From Streptobacillus felis (GTDB taxonomy: Bacteria; Fusobacteriota; Fusobacteriia; Fusobacteriales; Leptotrichiaceae), in assembly GCF_001559775.1 (NCBI RefSeq), contig NZ_LOHX01000073.1, positions 1-64,000 of the forward strand: a stretch of 64,000 nt of DNA, given 5' to 3'. Both the position numbers and the translations under genes were made by a program. This document shows, piece by piece, positions 7,626-16,669 of the stretch; within the stretch, counting starts at the first letter, position 1; every line of letters starts with the position of its first letter. The notes under the pieces are model-generated. The model saw only the letters and a program-made list of their open reading frames with translations. It had not been told where the DNA came from and did not search any database.

Positions 7626-9029
7626 ATGAATGAAAATTATATTGTTGAACTGTATTTTAAAGATAATATTGGATTAAATGATATAAGATATCAAGATATT
7701 GATAAATTTATATCTGAAAATTGTAGAATTTTAAAAAGGGACTATATTTTTAATGAGAATATTTCATTAGAACATTATAATCCATTTAAACTATATTCAT
7801 ATATTAGATATGAAGTGGAGTATTTTGATAAATATCTTAGTTCACAAATAGAATTATTTGAAGAAATTAAAATGATAAAGTATAAAAGTAAATTAAATAA
7901 CCAAGAATCTAATAATATTAATGTATCAATTGATCAAATAACTCATATTATTGAAAAAATTGATGATATGTACTATATTAGAAAGAATTTGAATAAATTT
8001 ACTAAATATATAGATAATAACACAAAAAGAAATGAATTTTTAAAAGAATTAAAACAACTTTCAACTTTAAAGTATGATTTAAAACGTGAAACATTTTCTT
8101 TGAGAATAATTGATATAAAGAAAGAATTATTTAATATAGAGAAAACTATTAAAGAATATATTTCTTTATTAGGTTTAAATGTTAAATTCATAATTAACTA
8201 TAATGATATAAAAATTGATAAAACTTTATTTTATAAAATAAAAGAAACTCTTATAGATGTACTTCATAATTCAGTTTTATCTTTTTTTGAATCTAAAAAG
8301 TTAAATATAAATGATGAAATAAGTTTTTTATTAGAATTAATTGTTAAACAGGAAAAATATAATCTAATTATTGAAATAAATGAGAAAGGTAATAATGTTG
8401 ATATTAATAAGATATATAATAATGCTTTAAAAGCTAAAATTTTAAATGTTAATGAAACTTATACTGAAAAAGATATACTGTTAACAATGTTAAATAAGAA
8501 TTACATTAATGCATTAGATGATCTAGAGGAAAAAGAAAAAATAATGAATTTCATAAAACTAAATAATATTATAGGTGAATTAAATGGTAAAATTTCTATA
8601 GATACTCAAGAGAAGGTAATAAGCTATTTGATTAACATACCATTTAAGATTTTATTTATTTATGGATTAGTATTTACAGAACAAAATAAAACTTATGTTA
8701 TTAATACTGAATATATAGTAGATACATTTGAATTTAATAAAGAAAATATTAGTAATTTAAATGGATATAATTATTATAAATACAAGGGTAATAATATTGA
8801 ATATATTAAATTACCTATTGATGTTGATGAAGAATCAAGAATAGGTTTATTAGTAAAGACTAATAATAAATTTACTATTATAGATGTAAATAAAAAACAT
8901 TATTTTGAAGATTTATTCTTTAATAAAAATATTGATTCAAAAATATACATGGGAGAAGTATTGTTAAAATCTGTAAAAAAAGCAAAAATATTAAATATAG
9001 AAAGTATAATTAATATGTTGAAAGGTTAA
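7626..9029 (+). CDS. Degenerate CheA-like protein (P3-ATPase-CheW layout)
   Basis: This 467-residue protein follows the domain order of the C-terminal two-thirds of chemotaxis kinase CheA. Residues ~97-165 resemble the P3 dimerisation helices, with KQLSTLKYDLKRETFSLRI aligning to the usual LxxLQxxVMxxRM stretch. Residues ~165-340 resemble the HATPase region, and ~340-467 the CheW-like domain. The N box keeps one Asn (VLHNSVLSFFE, 212-222), but the G1 box is altered (INEKGNNVDINKI instead of DxGxGI) and the glycine-rich G2 box is missing near 303-315, so ATP binding is probably lost. No signal peptide or membrane helix. It sits 2 bases before a partner gene. The start has a weak ribosome site; see the in-frame TAG noted upstream. 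Family call is by pattern only. Confidence 0.55.
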   Translation: MNENYIVELYFKDNIGLNDIRYQDIDKFISENCRILKRDYIFNENISLEHYNPFKLYSYIRYEVEYFDKYLSSQIELFEEIKMIKYKSKLNNQESNNINVSIDQITHIIEKIDDMYYIRKNLNKFTKYIDNNTKRNEFLKELKQLSTLKYDLKRETFSLRIIDIKKELFNIEKTIKEYISLLGLNVKFIINYNDIKIDKTLFYKIKETLIDVLHNSVLSFFESKKLNINDEISFLLELIVKQEKYNLIIEINEKGNNVDINKIYNNALKAKILNVNETYTEKDILLTMLNKNYINALDDLEEKEKIMNFIKLNNIIGELNGKISIDTQEKVISYLINIPFKILFIYGLVFTEQNKTYVINTEYIVDTFEFNKENISNLNGYNYYKYKGNNIEYIKLPIDVDEESRIGLLVKTNNKFTIIDVNKKHYFEDLFFNKNIDSKIYMGEVLLKSVKKAKILNIESIINMLKG

Positions 9030-9030
9030 T

Positions 9031-10092
9031 ATGGAAATTAAATATATTAAGGAAAGTTTAGAAAAAATAAATCATATTGAAAAAATATTATTACAAATTC
9101 AAACACCAAGAGAGGAAGAGTTTGTTTATTTGACAAAAATAATAAATGAAATAGAAAATAACATTTATTACTTAGGAAATACTGAAGATGTTTTTATAAT
9201 ATCAACTTTAAAAAAAGTAATATTATATATAGAAAGATATCCTTACCAATTTTTTGTTTTTAAATATTTAATATTTGAAACATTATTAAATTTTGAAATG
9301 TTGTATAATTCATATTTAAATAATGATGTTAAAAAAATAAATGAATTAAGAGAAAAAATTAATCTTAATATAGAAAAAATGAAAAATGAATTTGAGTTTA
9401 TAAACAAAAATAAGGATTATTACTATATCAATTTTACTTTGGATAAATCTGTACCTTATTTTTATCTTTCTAGAAGAAATATTCTTTCTAGATTAAGAGA
9501 ATTTGGTAAAGCATATAACTATATTCCTTTATCTTTAGATGATGATAGATATTCGTATTTTATTTTAGATTTTAAGATTGAGAATAATATAGATGTATTT
9601 TCTTTACTTGAAGAGATTAAAAAAGATGATGAAGGTATACTTAAATTGAATTTTCATAAATTAGAGAATGATAAAAATATATATAATATTAAACTTTTCC
9701 TAGATGAATTAGATGAAAAATCTTTAAAAGAGATATCTGAAATATTTAAAAAAGAAATATTACTTGATATTATACCTTATGAAAATATGTACGATGTATA
9801 TGTATATGCTAAGAATCAATTGGAAATATTAAATATAATTAAGAGAATTAACAATGATAAAATTTATTTTGTATTATCAAAAAATATTAATAATAGGGAA
9901 ACAAAAGGTATTGCAATTAATGGTATAAATGTAGAAAATGTTGATAAAATTAGAAAAATAATATCAATTACAATTTTAGATAAAAAAATAGTTGATATTA
10001 TTTACAATAAAAAAGTTGATTTTATAGGTAAACAATTTTTAGAATATTTAAAAGAAAATTATAATATAGAAAACGGAATATACACAGTTTAA
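9031..10092 (+). CDS. Possible CheA P1/P2-like partner protein
   Basis: 353 residues. The first ~125 are helical, in the place and length of a CheA Hpt (P1) domain, but without the HxxKG phosphorylation motif (ISTLKKV occurs where it might lie). Residues ~129-210 resemble the CheA P2 ferredoxin-like domain: YINFTLDKSVPYFYLSRRN, then LREFGKAYNY, then FILDFKIENNIDVFSLLEE. A similar alternation recurs at ~213-285, perhaps a second copy. Together with the preceding gene this reads as a CheA split into two polypeptides and stripped of catalysis. No che, fli or pil genes occur in the window. Function is unknown; a scaffold or sensor role is a guess. Confidence 0.45.
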   Translation: MEIKYIKESLEKINHIEKILLQIQTPREEEFVYLTKIINEIENNIYYLGNTEDVFIISTLKKVILYIERYPYQFFVFKYLIFETLLNFEMLYNSYLNNDVKKINELREKINLNIEKMKNEFEFINKNKDYYYINFTLDKSVPYFYLSRRNILSRLREFGKAYNYIPLSLDDDRYSYFILDFKIENNIDVFSLLEEIKKDDEGILKLNFHKLENDKNIYNIKLFLDELDEKSLKEISEIFKKEILLDIIPYENMYDVYVYAKNQLEILNIIKRINNDKIYFVLSKNINNRETKGIAINGINVENVDKIRKIISITILDKKIVDIIYNKKVDFIGKQFLEYLKENYNIENGIYTV

Positions 10093-10101
10093 AGCTGTGT
10101 A
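10081..10101 (+). terminator. Weak hairpin over the stop codon
   Basis: A 7-bp stem (10081-10087 with 10095-10101) spans the TAA of the preceding gene. The following sequence is T-rich but broken by other bases, so this is at best a weak terminator. Confidence 0.35.
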
Positions 10102-10106
10102 TTAAA

Positions 10107-10135
10107 TTGTATTTTAGGCATCTTTATGATATAAT
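10107..10135 (+). promoter_or_regulatory. Promoter for rph-rlmN-PBP1A
   Basis: TTGTAT (10107-10112), a 17-base spacer and a perfect TATAAT (10130-10135) lie 23 bases before the rph start. Confidence 0.65.
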
Positions 10136-10157
10136 AATATAAAAAAAGAGGTATATA

Positions 10158-10853
10158 ATGAGAAATAATAATAGAAAAAATAATGAATTAAGAGAAATTA
10201 AAATAACTAAAAATTACATTAGTTATCCTGAAGGTTCTGTATTGATAGAATTTGGAAATACTAAAGTAATATGTAATGTAACTGTAGAAGAAAAAGTCCC
10301 ACCATTTCTTAAAAATTTAGGTCAAGGTTGGGTAACTGCTGAATATTCTATGTTACCTCGTGCTACAAATACAAGAAATAAAAGAGAAGCTAGTCAAGGT
10401 AAATTAAGCGGTAGAACTATGGAGATACAAAGATTAATTGGTAGATCTCTTAGGGCGGCATTAGATATGAAAAAATTAGGAGAAAGAACTATTATTGTAG
10501 ACTGTGATGTAATTCAAGCTGATGGAGGTACTAGAACAGCATCAATTACTGGTGGATATCTAGCTATGGAATTAGCTATTAATAAATTAATGACATCAGG
10601 CTTAATTACAGAAAATCCTATTAAAGCAAAAGTTGCAGCAATTAGTGTTGGTAAAGTATCAAACGAACTATTATTAGATTTAGAGTACTCTGAAGATTCT
10701 AAAGCTGAAGTAGATATGAATATTGTTATGAATAGTAAAGGAGAATACATTGAAGTTCAAGGAACTGGTGAAGATTCTACATTTACTAAAGAAGAATTTG
10801 ATAAATTTCTTGAATTATCAAATTTAGGTTTTGAAAAATTATTTAATTTATAG
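10158..10853 (+). CDS. rph: Ribonuclease PH
   Basis: RNase PH is a phosphorolytic 3' exonuclease that trims tRNA precursors; the active form is a hexameric ring. The 231-residue protein is normal to slightly short. Recognisable stretches are [33 protein letters not shown], the phosphate-binding [16 protein letters not shown], and [19 protein letters not shown] with VDMNIVM later. AAAAAGAGGT precedes the ATG. It is the first gene after its own promoter and overlaps the flank of rlmN by spacing of only 7 bases. Confidence 0.96.
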   Translation: MRNNNRKNNELREIKITKNYISYPEGSVLIEFGNTKVICNVTVEEKVPPFLKNLGQGWVTAEYSMLPRATNTRNKREASQGKLSGRTMEIQRLIGRSLRAALDMKKLGERTIIVDCDVIQADGGTRTASITGGYLAMELAINKLMTSGLITENPIKAKVAAISVGKVSNELLLDLEYSEDSKAEVDMNIVMNSKGEYIEVQGTGEDSTFTKEEFDKFLELSNLGFEKLFNL

Positions 10854-10860
10854 GAGAAAA

Positions 10861-11922
10861 ATGGAGAAGATAGATATTCTAGACTTATCTCTAGAAGAAT
10901 TAGAAAAAGAATTTTTAAATTTGGGTTTAAAAAAGTTTAATGCTTTACAGGTTTATCAATGGTTACATAAAAAATTAGTGTTTGATTTTGATGAATTTAC
11001 AAATATATCTAAAGAAACTAGAGAAATTTTGAAGTCAAAATTTGAAATAGGAACTTTGAAATATGTTACTCATCAAGTATCCAAAGATAAAAAAACTGTA
11101 AAATTTCTTTTTTCATTACCCGGGAAAAGATTAATAGAATCTGTTTTACTTAAATACAAAAATCGTTATAGTATTTGTGTATCATCTCAAGTTGGTTGTC
11201 CATTAAAATGTGATTTTTGTGCAACAGGAATGATGAAGTTTGAAAAAAACTTAAAAGCATCTGAAATATTAATGCAATTTTATTATTTACAAAACTATCT
11301 TAAAGAAAAAAATGATAAAATTTCAAATGTTGTATATATGGGAATGGGAGAACCATTTTTAAATTATGATGCTGTTAATAAATCAATAAATATGTTGAAT
11401 TCTAAAGAGGGACAGGATTTTTCAAAAAGAAATTTTACAATATCAACTTCAGGATTAATTAAAGAAATAGATAAATTTAGTGAAGATCAAAAACAAGTTG
11501 GATTAGCAATATCTTTGCATAGCGTGATAGATGAAAAAAGAAGTGAATTAATGCCTATAAATAAAATTAATCCACTCGAAAAACTAAAGGAATCATTATT
11601 AAATTATCAGAAAAAAACTAAGAACAGAATAACATTTGAATATATTTTAATTGATGATTTTAATTGTGAAAAAAATGATGGAGTAGAATTGGTTAAGTTT
11701 ATGAAATCATTTAATCATTTAGTTAATTTGATTCCTTATAATAAAGTTGTTGGTAAACCATATAAAACACCATCAATACAAAAACAAAAAAATTTCTATA
11801 ATTACTTACTTTCACATAAATTAAATGTTACTCTTAGAGAAACTAAGGGTGATGATATTCAAGCAGCATGTGGACAATTGAAAGTAAAGAAAGAGGAGAT
11901 TAAAGATGAAGAAACTAATTAA
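10861..11922 (+). CDS. rlmN: Dual-specificity RNA methyltransferase RlmN
   Basis: This radical-SAM enzyme methylates C2 of A2503 in 23S rRNA and A37 of some tRNAs. The cluster motif CPLKCDFC is present, followed by ATGMMKF; GMGEPFLN is the SAM-binding GEP motif. The C-terminal resolving Cys is in DDIQAACGQL near residue 340. The methyl-carrying Cys normally just upstream of that region corresponds to this segment of the family. Length is 353 residues. An in-frame ATG at 10831 would overlap rph; AGGAG directly before 10861 supports the later start. The 3' end overlaps PBP1A by 17 bases. Confidence 0.95.
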   Translation: MEKIDILDLSLEELEKEFLNLGLKKFNALQVYQWLHKKLVFDFDEFTNISKETREILKSKFEIGTLKYVTHQVSKDKKTVKFLFSLPGKRLIESVLLKYKNRYSICVSSQVGCPLKCDFCATGMMKFEKNLKASEILMQFYYLQNYLKEKNDKISNVVYMGMGEPFLNYDAVNKSINMLNSKEGQDFSKRNFTISTSGLIKEIDKFSEDQKQVGLAISLHSVIDEKRSELMPINKINPLEKLKESLLNYQKKTKNRITFEYILIDDFNCEKNDGVELVKFMKSFNHLVNLIPYNKVVGKPYKTPSIQKQKNFYNYLLSHKLNVTLRETKGDDIQAACGQLKVKKEEIKDEETN

Positions 11923-13903
11923 GTATTTAGCTATGTTAATAGCAAGTTTATTTATATTAGGTTTTTTAGGTGTATCTTATGTTGTATATGAAGTAAACAA
12001 AAGTTATCCGCCTGAATTAATAGAAAATTATAAACCGTTAATACCTTCAACTATTTATGATATAAATGGTAACCAAATTGATTTAATAACAATAGAAAGA
12101 AGAGATCCTATAAGTATTAATGAAATACCTAAGATGGTTCAAGATGCCTTTATTTCTGTTGAAGATAAAAGATTTAGAGAACATAATGGTCTAGACTATA
12201 TTAGACTTACAAAAGCATTAATACTAAATGTTACAAAAACAGGGCGTGAAGGTGGTTCTACTATTACACAACAATTAATAAAAACTATCTTTTTAACACC
12301 CGATAGATCATTAAAAAGAAAAATTGTTGAAGCTGTATTAGCAACAAGAATGGAAAGAAAATATACTAAAGATGAAATTTTAGAGCTATACTTAAATACT
12401 ATCAATTTTGGTAGAAGTTCATATGGTATTAAAAACGCAGCCAAAAATTACTTTGGTAAGTTACCATCTGAATTAACTGTAGGTGAAGCTGCAATATTAG
12501 CTTCTATGCCTAAATCACCTGCTAAATATTCAAAAATAGAAAATGCATTAGAAAGACAAAAAATTGTATTAAATTTAATGTATAAAAATGGTGCTATTAC
12601 TAAAGAAGAATATGAAAAAGCGAAAGAAGAAAAAATAGTATTTGTAGATTTAGATAATAAAAATTTATCTGATGATGAAAAAATATCTAAATCTAATATA
12701 TCGCCTGAATTTACAACTACAGTAATTAATGAAGTAAAGAAAATATTACAAATAAATACTGAAGAAGATGAAAAATTATTATTTAATGGTTATAAGATAT
12801 ATGCTACAGTAGATATTAATATGCAAAAAGCAGCATATAAAGCTTTTGCAAGTAACAGTAATTTAAGAAATAGGAAAGATTTAGAAGCAGCATTAATTTC
12901 TATAGATCCTTCAAATGGATTTGTTAAAGCAATGGTTGGAGGTAAAAAATATCAAAAAGGTGATTTTAATAGAGCAATAAATGCTAAAAGACAACCTGGG
13001 TCATCATTTAAACCTTTTATTTATCTAGCTACATTCTTAGATAATTATACTATGGCAACTACTTTAGAAGATTCACCAAGTACATTTGGTAAATGGTCAC
13101 CTAAGAACTATGACTGGAAATTTAGAAATAATCTTACAACTTTAAAAGCATTAGAATTATCGGACAACGTTGTTGCTGTTAAAGCTTTAGATTTAGTTGG
13201 GATAAAAAAATTCAATGAACTTTGGGAATCTTTTGGATTTACTAAAGAAAATATACCACAAGATTTAACTACTGCATTAGGATCTATAACACTTTCACCT
13301 ATTGATATGGCTAAAGCTTATTCAATTATTGCTAATGGTGGAAGTAAGGTTGAACCACAATTTATTTATAAAATAGAGAATAGATTTGGAGATGTTGTAT
13401 ATGAAGCAGATACAACAAGACAGAAAGTATTAGATTCTGAATATGCAGCACTTGTTACTCACATGATGGAATCGGTAGTAAAAAATGGAGGAAGTAAAGG
13501 TGCACAACTTTATGCTAAGGGAACTACTGTTCCTGTAGCTGGTAAAACAGGTACAACTAGTGATTATGTTTCTGCATGGTTTACTGGATATACCCCTACA
13601 TTAGTAACTGTAGTATATGTTGGAAATGATGATAATAAATCTATGGGTCGTGGAATGAGTGGAGCTAGTGCAGCACTTCCTATATGGAAAAATTATATGC
13701 AAGCTGTAGTAAACTTAGGAAACTTTGATATAGGTAGATTTGAATTTATAAAAGAAGGATTAAGTTCTGAAAGACTTGTTAAAAGAGTAATAGATTTAAG
13801 AACAGGTTTATTAGATACTGATGGTGTAAATTCAAGAGAAGCATTATTTATTTCTGGTACTGAACCTGTAGAATTAGAAAGTGTAATATACGAAGGATAT
13901 TAA
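11906..13903 (+). CDS. mrcA: Bifunctional penicillin-binding protein 1A (class A PBP)
   Basis: The enzyme polymerises and cross-links peptidoglycan at the outer face of the inner membrane. One N-terminal signal-anchor helix spans residues ~8-30. The glycosyltransferase 51 domain shows EDKRFREHNG (catalytic Glu 86), GGSTITQQLIK, RKIVEAVLATRMERKY and ILELYLNTINFG. The transpeptidase domain has SSFK (Ser366 as SxxK nucleophile, Lys369), SDN near 430 and KTGT at 547-550. At 665 residues it is shorter than E. coli PBP1a, with no obvious OB or tail extension. GAGG lies upstream of the ATG. It overlaps rlmN and is followed by a terminator. Confidence 0.95.
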   Translation: MKKLIKYLAMLIASLFILGFLGVSYVVYEVNKSYPPELIENYKPLIPSTIYDINGNQIDLITIERRDPISINEIPKMVQDAFISVEDKRFREHNGLDYIRLTKALILNVTKTGREGGSTITQQLIKTIFLTPDRSLKRKIVEAVLATRMERKYTKDEILELYLNTINFGRSSYGIKNAAKNYFGKLPSELTVGEAAILASMPKSPAKYSKIENALERQKIVLNLMYKNGAITKEEYEKAKEEKIVFVDLDNKNLSDDEKISKSNISPEFTTTVINEVKKILQINTEEDEKLLFNGYKIYATVDINMQKAAYKAFASNSNLRNRKDLEAALISIDPSNGFVKAMVGGKKYQKGDFNRAINAKRQPGSSFKPFIYLATFLDNYTMATTLEDSPSTFGKWSPKNYDWKFRNNLTTLKALELSDNVVAVKALDLVGIKKFNELWESFGFTKENIPQDLTTALGSITLSPIDMAKAYSIIANGGSKVEPQFIYKIENRFGDVVYEADTTRQKVLDSEYAALVTHMMESVVKNGGSKGAQLYAKGTTVPVAGKTGTTSDYVSAWFTGYTPTLVTVVYVGNDDNKSMGRGMSGASAALPIWKNYMQAVVNLGNFDIGRFEFIKEGLSSERLVKRVIDLRTGLLDTDGVNSREALFISGTEPVELESVIYEGY

Positions 13904-13910
13904 TAAAAAG

Positions 13911-13946
13911 ATATGTACTAATAATGGATATTAGTACATATTTTTT
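13911..13946 (+). terminator. Intrinsic terminator after PBP1A
   Basis: An 11-bp perfect stem (13911-13921 with 13931-13941) is followed by a T run. Confidence 0.85.
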
Positions 13947-13950
13947 ATTC

Positions 13951-13979
13951 TTTACATTTATATAAATGTATGTTAATAT
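13951..13979 (+). promoter_or_regulatory. Probable promoter of the lysine riboswitch transcript
   Basis: TTTACA (13951-13956), a 17-base spacer and TAATAT (13974-13979) would start RNA close to 13986, right at the 5' edge of the aptamer. Both hexamers are imperfect. Confidence 0.45.
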
Positions 13980-13984
13980 ATATA

Positions 13985-14165
13985 TACTAACGAGATAGAG
14001 GTGCAAGATTCAAGATTAAAATTTATGAGACAGTCAAGTCTATGATTAAATTTGAAAGGGGAAATTGCCGAACTTATGTAATTGACAAATACATAGGTGG
14101 GATTACAAATAATATTTGTAATACTGTCATTATTAATTATAATGTTGTGCTATTGGTTAAGTATA
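13985..14165 (+). promoter_or_regulatory. Lysine riboswitch (L box) aptamer
   Basis: The leader has the conserved L-box pieces in order: GATAGAGGTGC (13994-14004), AAAGG then TTGCCGAA (14065-14072), ACTGTCAT (14123-14130) and TGTGCTAT (14146-14153). Helix P1 forms between 13985-13998 and 14150-14163 with one bulge. The 3' strand of P1 can instead pair with 14190-14204, giving an antiterminator of about 15 bp that destroys the terminator at 14197-14223. Lysine binding should thus favour termination (an OFF switch). The gene-free stretch 13904-14240 is explained by this element; the open frame crossing it is not a gene. Confidence 0.93.
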
Positions 14166-14196
14166 TTTTATATTATTTTTATATATTTTTATACTT

Positions 14197-14223
14197 ACTG
14201 ATAGTTTACTATCAGTTTTTTTA
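14197..14223 (+). terminator. Riboswitch-controlled terminator
   Basis: An 8-bp stem (14197-14204 with 14209-14216) has a 4-base loop and is followed by seven Ts. Its 5' arm is shared with the antiterminator of the lysine riboswitch. Confidence 0.88.
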
Positions 14224-14240
14224 TTTAGAAAGGGAAAAAT

Positions 14241-15773
14241 ATGAAAAAGAAGTTTATTTTATTTATGTTATTAATACTTTCAAGTTTTACATTTAGTGAA
14301 GGTAAGCTTAGGGTAGGTATGGAAGCAGGATATGCGCCATTTAATTGGTTTCAAAACGATGAAAGAAATGGAGCAGTAAAGATTAAAAATGGATATGTTG
14401 GTGGATATGATGTAGAAATAGCAAAAATTATATCAGAGAAGCTTGATATGGATTTAGAAATAGTACAAAGTGATTGGGATTCGTTATTAGGACCAGCATT
14501 AAATTCTGACAAAATAGATGTTGTAATTGCTGGGATGTCACCTACTAAAGAAAGAAGAAAGAATTTGGAATTTACAGATCCATATTATGAATCTGACTTA
14601 GTTATTGTTGTTAAAAATGATTCAAAATATTTAAACTCAAAAAGTATACAAAATTTTAGAGATAGCAAATTAACTGCACAATTAAATACATTTCATTATA
14701 CTGTATTAAGTCAAATAAATGGTATAAAAAAAGAAAGTGCTAGTGAGAATTTTTCAAATATGTTAGTGGCTTTAGAGTCAGGTAAAATAGATGGTTATGT
14801 TTCTGAAAAACCAGGTGCAATATCAGCTACAATATCAAATCCAAATATAAGTTTTGTAGAATTTGATAAAGATAAAGGATTTGTATATGATAGGGATGAC
14901 GTAAACATTGCAATAGCATTAAAAAAAGGTAATTTAGAATTAAGGGATAAGATAAACAGAGTATTAGCTGAAATTTCAAGAGAACAAAGAGAAGAAATAA
15001 TGAAAAAAGCTATTGAAACTCAACCTAATCAAGATTCAGAATCTTTACCAACAAATTTTTTTGGTTGGATTAAGTTTTTTATAGTTAATTATTGGAAAGA
15101 TTTTTTATATGGTACTTTTACAACAATTAATTTATCATTAATAGGAACATTTTTTGGATTTATTATTGGACTTATATTATCATTGATTAGAGATGATAGA
15201 AATATTAATAATAACTCAATGTTTTCAGTTATATTTCATAAACTATTTAAGTATTTTGTAAGTATATATGTTACGTTTATAAGAGGAACACCTATGATAG
15301 TACAAGCAATAATTTTCTATTATGATTTTTCACAAATTACTGGTATTAATATACCGGCATTGACCTCAGCATTAATTATAGTTTCATATAATACTGGTGC
15401 CTATATTACTGAAATTGTTAGAGGTGGAATTGATTCTATAGATAAGGGCCAATATGAAGCTGCAGAGGCTCTAGGAATGAGTCATTTTAATATAATGAGA
15501 AAAGTAATACTACCTCAAGCAATAAGAAATGTGATGCCATCTGTTGCAAATGAATTTATTATTAATATAAAAGATACTTCAGTATTATTTTCTATAGGGG
15601 TTACTGAATTATTTACTACATCAAAATCTATAGTTGGGTCACATGTAAGATATTATGAAGTATTCGTTATAACATGTGCTATATATTTTGTACTTACTTA
15701 TTCTTTATCTAAATTATTTAGATATTTAGAAAAAAGAATGGATGGAAATAAAGAATACGAGATAGAGGGATAA
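14241..15773 (+). CDS. Amino-acid ABC transporter, fused substrate-binding protein and permease (probably lysine)
   Basis: 510 residues in a GlnP-like fusion. Residues 1-19 form a signal peptide ([17 protein letters not shown]). Residues ~22-250 are a type 3 extracellular solute-binding domain ([46 protein letters not shown]). Residues ~275-500 are a polar-amino-acid permease domain with the ATPase-docking [25 protein letters not shown]. The family alone would only say polar or basic amino acid. The lysine riboswitch directly upstream points to lysine as substrate. AAAGGG precedes the ATG, and the ATPase gene follows two bases after the stop. Confidence 0.92.
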   Translation: MKKKFILFMLLILSSFTFSEGKLRVGMEAGYAPFNWFQNDERNGAVKIKNGYVGGYDVEIAKIISEKLDMDLEIVQSDWDSLLGPALNSDKIDVVIAGMSPTKERRKNLEFTDPYYESDLVIVVKNDSKYLNSKSIQNFRDSKLTAQLNTFHYTVLSQINGIKKESASENFSNMLVALESGKIDGYVSEKPGAISATISNPNISFVEFDKDKGFVYDRDDVNIAIALKKGNLELRDKINRVLAEISREQREEIMKKAIETQPNQDSESLPTNFFGWIKFFIVNYWKDFLYGTFTTINLSLIGTFFGFIIGLILSLIRDDRNINNNSMFSVIFHKLFKYFVSIYVTFIRGTPMIVQAIIFYYDFSQITGINIPALTSALIIVSYNTGAYITEIVRGGIDSIDKGQYEAAEALGMSHFNIMRKVILPQAIRNVMPSVANEFIINIKDTSVLFSIGVTELFTTSKSIVGSHVRYYEVFVITCAIYFVLTYSLSKLFRYLEKRMDGNKEYEIEG

Positions 15774-15775
15774 AT

Positions 15776-16507
15776 ATGAGTATAATAAAAGTAGAAGAAT
15801 TAAAGAAAAATTATGGTAAAAGAAATATATTAAAAGGTGTTAATTTTGAAGTTAATGAAAACCAAGTTATATCAATAATTGGTTCTTCAGGTTCAGGTAA
15901 ATCAACATTATTGAGATGTTTAAACTTACTTGAACAATATGATGAGGGTAAAATACTTTACCATGGAAAAAATATTAAAGATACAGATATAAAATTAAAT
16001 GAATATAGAAGTAGAGTAGGGATGGTATTTCAACAATTTAATTTATTTAATAATTTAAATGTATTAGAAAATTGTATGCTAGCACAAATTAATGTTTTGG
16101 GTAGAAGTAAGGAAACAGCAATAGATATTTCATTAAAATATTTAGAAAAAGTTGGAATGAATAAATTCGTTAATGCAAGACCTAGTCAACTTTCAGGTGG
16201 ACAAAAACAAAGGGTTGCTATTGCAAGAGCTTTATCAATGAATCCTGAAGTATTACTATTTGATGAACCAACATCTGCATTAGACCCGGAAATGGTTGGC
16301 GAAGTATTAAAAGTAATGAAAGATTTAGCAAAAGAAGGTTTAACTATGATAGTAGTAACTCATGAGATGGATTTTGCAAGAGAAGTTTCTGATAAAGTTA
16401 TTTTTATGGATAATGGAATAATACTTGAAGAAGGACATCCAGAAGAAATGTTTACTAACCCTAAAAATGAAAGGACTAAAGAGTTCTTACATAGAGTACT
16501 AAAATAA
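15776..16507 (+). CDS. Amino-acid ABC transporter ATP-binding protein (probably lysine)
   Basis: A 243-residue ATPase of the GlnQ/HisP type that powers the preceding permease. It has Walker [10 protein letters not shown] (near residue 36), a Q loop in VFQQFNLF, signature LSGGQKQR, Walker [14 protein letters not shown] and the H-loop VVTHEM. The length is normal and all catalytic residues are intact. It starts two bases after the permease stop and ends at an intrinsic terminator, so the lysine riboswitch controls a two-gene unit that suffices for a complete importer. Confidence 0.95.
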   Translation: MSIIKVEELKKNYGKRNILKGVNFEVNENQVISIIGSSGSGKSTLLRCLNLLEQYDEGKILYHGKNIKDTDIKLNEYRSRVGMVFQQFNLFNNLNVLENCMLAQINVLGRSKETAIDISLKYLEKVGMNKFVNARPSQLSGGQKQRVAIARALSMNPEVLLFDEPTSALDPEMVGEVLKVMKDLAKEGLTMIVVTHEMDFAREVSDKVIFMDNGIILEEGHPEEMFTNPKNERTKEFLHRVLK

Positions 16508-16536
16508 GATAGAATTTACTTCTATCTTGTTTTTTT
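16506..16536 (+). terminator. Intrinsic terminator after the lysine transporter
   Basis: An 8-bp stem (16506-16513 with 16521-16528) is followed by G and seven Ts. The stop codon TAA lies at its 5' edge. Confidence 0.8.
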
Positions 16537-16555
16537 AAATTAATTATGTTAAACT
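16527..16555 (+). promoter_or_regulatory. Possible tRNA-Leu promoter
   Basis: TTGTTT (16527-16532), a 17-base spacer and TAAACT (16550-16555) place a start a few bases before the tRNA. The -35 overlaps the terminator. Confidence 0.4.
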
Positions 16556-16564
16556 ATTAATGAT

Positions 16565-16647
16565 GGCTGGGTGGCGAAATCGGTAGACGCAGCAGACTCA
16601 AAATCTGCCGAGAAATCATAAGGGTTCGAGTCCCTTCCTAGTCACCA
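16565..16647 (+). tRNA. tRNA-Leu (anticodon CAA)
   Basis: This 83-base cloverleaf has its CCA encoded. The acceptor arm 16565-16571 pairs with 16637-16643 (two G-T wobbles). The D-arm contains the leucine-type GGTAGACGC. The anticodon stem GCAGA/TCTGC encloses loop CTCAAAA, which gives anticodon CAA (reads TTG). A type II extra arm and a perfect T-arm (AAGGG-TTCGAGT-CCCTT) follow. The next gene begins 23 bases after the tRNA. Confidence 0.96.
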
Positions 16648-16669
16648 TTTTTTTTGAAAGGATAAAAGT

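Noticed and set aside
14042-14296. Open frame of 84 codons upstream of the ABC transporter
   Set aside because: It lies inside the lysine riboswitch and its terminator and overlaps the real transporter start in another frame. Its composition is not protein-like.
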